From the NCBI GenBank assembly GCA_947496355.1, contig CANMCO010000010.1, positions 62,001 to 126,000 of the forward strand: 64,000 bases of DNA, in the 5' to 3' direction. The position numbers were made by a program, and so were the translations under genes. The DNA comes from an uncultured Aquimarina sp. GTDB taxonomy: Bacteria; Bacteroidota; Bacteroidia; Flavobacteriales; Flavobacteriaceae. Within the stretch, counting starts at the first letter, position 1. Every line of letters begins with the position of its first letter. Positions 62,514 through 64,000 of this stretch are shown piece by piece. The notes below the pieces were generated by a model. It saw only the letters and a program-made list of their open reading frames with translations, had not been told where the DNA came from and made no database searches.

Positions 62514-63236
62514 TTAGAGAGAAGAAACTAACTTTTGAACATCATTTATAACTACTCGATATTTACTGCGATTGGGTTTTGACATATGTTGCGATTCTGT
62601 CAAAACTTCAGATAGTATTTCTTTTGCATCACCTATTTTTCCTTTTTCAACTAAAAACTGTGCAAGTACGTATCTTTCCTGGTAGTTAGAATACCTTTGA
62701 TCTATTGGTCTCAGGTTTTCTTCGGCTTTATCGGATTGCCCTATCTCCTCTAGTGCTAAACCATACAGAAATTGACTTCTAGATCCCTTAAAGTTTGTAG
62801 ACAAAGTAATTTTTTCAGCACAAAAAATAACGCTTTCAAAATCTTTGATATGGTAGTATACTTCAATTAATTTTTTAACAACTCCATCATCTTTATCATA
62901 ATTATTATTAAGTGCAGTCTCATACTCTGCTATAGCATTAGTATAATCGCCAATTTCAGACAAAGCATCCGCCAAATTAATCCGGTTTTGAAATGTATCT
63001 GCAAAATCCAATTGTTTTTGCAAATCCTTAACCTTCTTGGTTGGATTAATCACATTAACAATCTCATTCTGTACTACATCAAGATCTCCTTTATTAAAAA
63101 CTTGCGTAAACAGATATATAATACTTCCTAATACTGGTAAAAATATGATCACAAAATACCAATAGTATTGGTTCCTATTTTTATATGCATGATAAGCACA
63201 AAAACCTTGTAAGGCTAAGATTAAAAAATATTGCAT
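62514..63236 (-). CDS. Membrane-anchored TPR protein
   Basis: 240 residues. A short N-terminal pair of hydrophobic helices (about 2-17 and 27-46, with the YWYFVIIFLPVLGSIIYLF stretch of PLDc_N-type membrane segments) is followed by about five TPR repeats (about 70-235: INLADALSEIGDYTNAIAEYETAL, LYGLALEEIGQSDKAEENL, YVLAQFLVEKGKIGDAKEIL). Probably a scaffold at the inner membrane. It lies 152 bases upstream of the SGNH operon on the same strand. No specific partner is recognised. Confidence 0.75.
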   Translation of the reverse strand: MQYFLILALQGFCAYHAYKNRNQYYWYFVIIFLPVLGSIIYLFTQVFNKGDLDVVQNEIVNVINPTKKVKDLQKQLDFADTFQNRINLADALSEIGDYTNAIAEYETALNNNYDKDDGVVKKLIEVYYHIKDFESVIFCAEKITLSTNFKGSRSQFLYGLALEEIGQSDKAEENLRPIDQRYSNYQERYVLAQFLVEKGKIGDAKEILSEVLTESQHMSKPNRSKYRVVINDVQKLVSSL

Positions 63237-63402
63237 AGGTGTAAAAGTAATAAAACTATTTAAGGAGTATCACAAAACTATCAGTTTCTAATAGTGTACA
63301 AAGTTTAGGAGTGAATTCAAGTTATGACAAGTCTAAGATTAATCATTCTTAACCTTTCTATAAAGGCAGTTAACCCTAAGTTAATTAACAATACCTAAAT
63401 AA

Positions 63403-63615
63403 ATGAACTTCTATTATTCAATAAATTTAAGTAGTAATCAATTTAAATATAAAAAGATAAATTTAAAAAAATTGAAATTGAACAAGAATGTAATTTCAGA
63501 TCTTGAACAGAGAACAATTAAAGGAGGTACTATTGGCGGGTGCCATTCGCATCTTGGTACTTGCGGTCCACCAGAAAGTTTAGATGCTTATCCGGCTGAT
63601 TGTCCTTTTGGTTAG
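63403..63615 (+). CDS. Double-glycine leader peptide, candidate RiPP precursor (class I lanthipeptide-like)
   Basis: 70 residues. The leader has KKINLKKLKLNKNVISDLEQ followed by RTIKGG, matching the Bacteroidota natural-product leader pattern (KLxLxKxxIxxL ... xxIKGG). The likely cleavage is after GG, leaving a 27-residue core rich in Gly, with Cys, Ser and Thr residues (TIGGCHSHLGTCGPPESLD... ends DCPFG; three Cys). No modifying enzyme or ABC/C39 peptidase lies next to it in the window; such enzymes may lie elsewhere. It has a terminator after it and stands alone. Confidence 0.7.
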   Translation: MNFYYSINLSSNQFKYKKINLKKLKLNKNVISDLEQRTIKGGTIGGCHSHLGTCGPPESLDAYPADCPFG

Positions 63616-63635
63616 AATCTGACTTCCTATTAAAA

Positions 63636-63660
63636 AAAGGGGCATAAAGCCCCTTTCTTT
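63636..63660. terminator. Bidirectional terminator after the leader peptide gene
   Basis: AAAGGGGC-ATAAA-GCCCCTTT, an 8-bp perfect stem with A-run and T-rich flanks, between the peptide gene and the convergent pyruvate carboxylase end. Confidence 0.85.
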
Positions 63661-63670
63661 GCTATTTAAA

Positions 63671-64000
63671 TTATTTCAGTGTTATTATCAAATCATCTGC
63701 CTCTACCATTGTACCAGGTTTAAGAACTATTTTCTTTATCACAGCACTCTCATTTGCAGTAATTGTCGTTTCCATTTTCATGGCTTCAATAATAAACAAA
63801 GGGTCATTTTTCTTTACCTCCTGACCAGTTTTTACTAAAACAGAAGATAGTGAACCTTGCAATGGTGCTCCAATTTGCTTTTCATCAGCTTTATCTACTT
63901 TTGCATGAACAACCTTATCTACTTTTATTGAGTTATCCTGTATTTCTACATTACGTGTTTGGCCATTTACCTTAAAGAATACAGTAACCTTACCCTCTTC
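63671..64000 (-). CDS. pyc: Pyruvate carboxylase, C-terminal part (partial, 5' end outside window)
   Basis: The last 109 codons plus stop are present. They read EEGKVTVFFKVNGQTRNVEI, then a linker (VVHAKVDKADEKQIGAPLQG), and the biotin carrier domain with FIIEAMKMETTI, where the Lys is biotinylated. The NGQTRNVEI strand preceding APLQG is the end of the PYC_OADA region and identifies pyruvate carboxylase rather than acetyl- or propionyl-CoA carboxylase BCCP. The enzyme carboxylates pyruvate to oxaloacetate. It is convergent with the RiPP-like gene. Confidence 0.9.
   Translation of the reverse strand, partial: EEGKVTVFFKVNGQTRNVEIQDNSIKVDKVVHAKVDKADEKQIGAPLQGSLSSVLVKTGQEVKKNDPLFIIEAMKMETTITANESAVIKKIVLKPGTMVEADDLIITLK

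Noticed and set aside
1..64000. Insertion sequences, prophage genes or restriction/defence islands
   Set aside because: No transposase, integrase, phage structural or defence-type protein was recognised in any frame.

Overview
The window looks like a chromosome segment of a marine-type member of the Flavobacteriaceae (Bacteroidota). The evidence is an A+T-rich sequence with few Shine-Dalgarno sites, Bacteroidota -7 promoter boxes (TAnnTTTG), a SusC/SusD pair with a one-protein hybrid two-component regulator, a type IX secretion C-terminal domain, ribosomal protein THX, a Lacal_2735-type small protein, and a tmRNA whose tag reads GENNYALAA. The genus cannot be fixed from the sequence alone.

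Layout. Positions 1-5.7 kb: a truncated MazG/HisE-type pyrophosphohydrolase, small membrane proteins, two tandem paralogues that share the C-terminal tail DSCTIPP, a TPR sensor kinase with its LuxR-type regulator, and a beta-barrel protein. 5.7-13.9 kb: housekeeping and accessory genes (M49 dipeptidyl peptidase III lipoprotein, SRPBCC/GyrI-like protein, fluoride channel, PII protein, BBP2 porin, DUF1684, MFS transporter, DJ-1/PfpI lipoprotein). 13.9-17.6 kb: the most unusual stretch. Three copies of a small structured element, each followed on the minus strand by an intrinsic terminator, surround an operon with an 11-cysteine, 33-residue peptide, a SigZ-like sigma factor with a cysteine tail, and an esterase-like protein. 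17.6-30.2 kb: amidohydrolase, IcmF-type fused acyl-CoA mutase, purU, PqqB-like hydrolase, DUF4197, alpha/beta hydrolase, BtuF-like protein, pyrF, and a lysine-forming saccharopine-dehydrogenase-like enzyme.

30.3-46.7 kb: ssrA (tmRNA) followed by a polysaccharide utilisation locus: galM, GH43-ricin-T9SS, clan GH-A hydrolase, GH43 lipoprotein, susD, susC and a divergent hybrid two-component regulator. The last 14 bases of the tmRNA 3' end recur at the far side of the locus, with integrase-arm-like repeats just inside both ends. The 16 kb locus therefore looks like an island inserted into ssrA, with no integrase left.

46.7-50.1 kb: two rhodanese and two thioredoxin-fold proteins, then a MarR-YceI operon with a palindromic operator on its promoter. 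50.1-57.0 kb: a complete trpEGDCFBA operon behind a leader peptide with three consecutive Trp codons and a terminator. 57.0-64 kb: ribosomal protein THX, a UDG-fold protein, an MBOAT plus two SGNH proteins (probable O-acetylation of a surface glycan), a TPR membrane protein, a double-glycine leader peptide that looks like a RiPP precursor, and the truncated C-terminus of pyruvate carboxylase.
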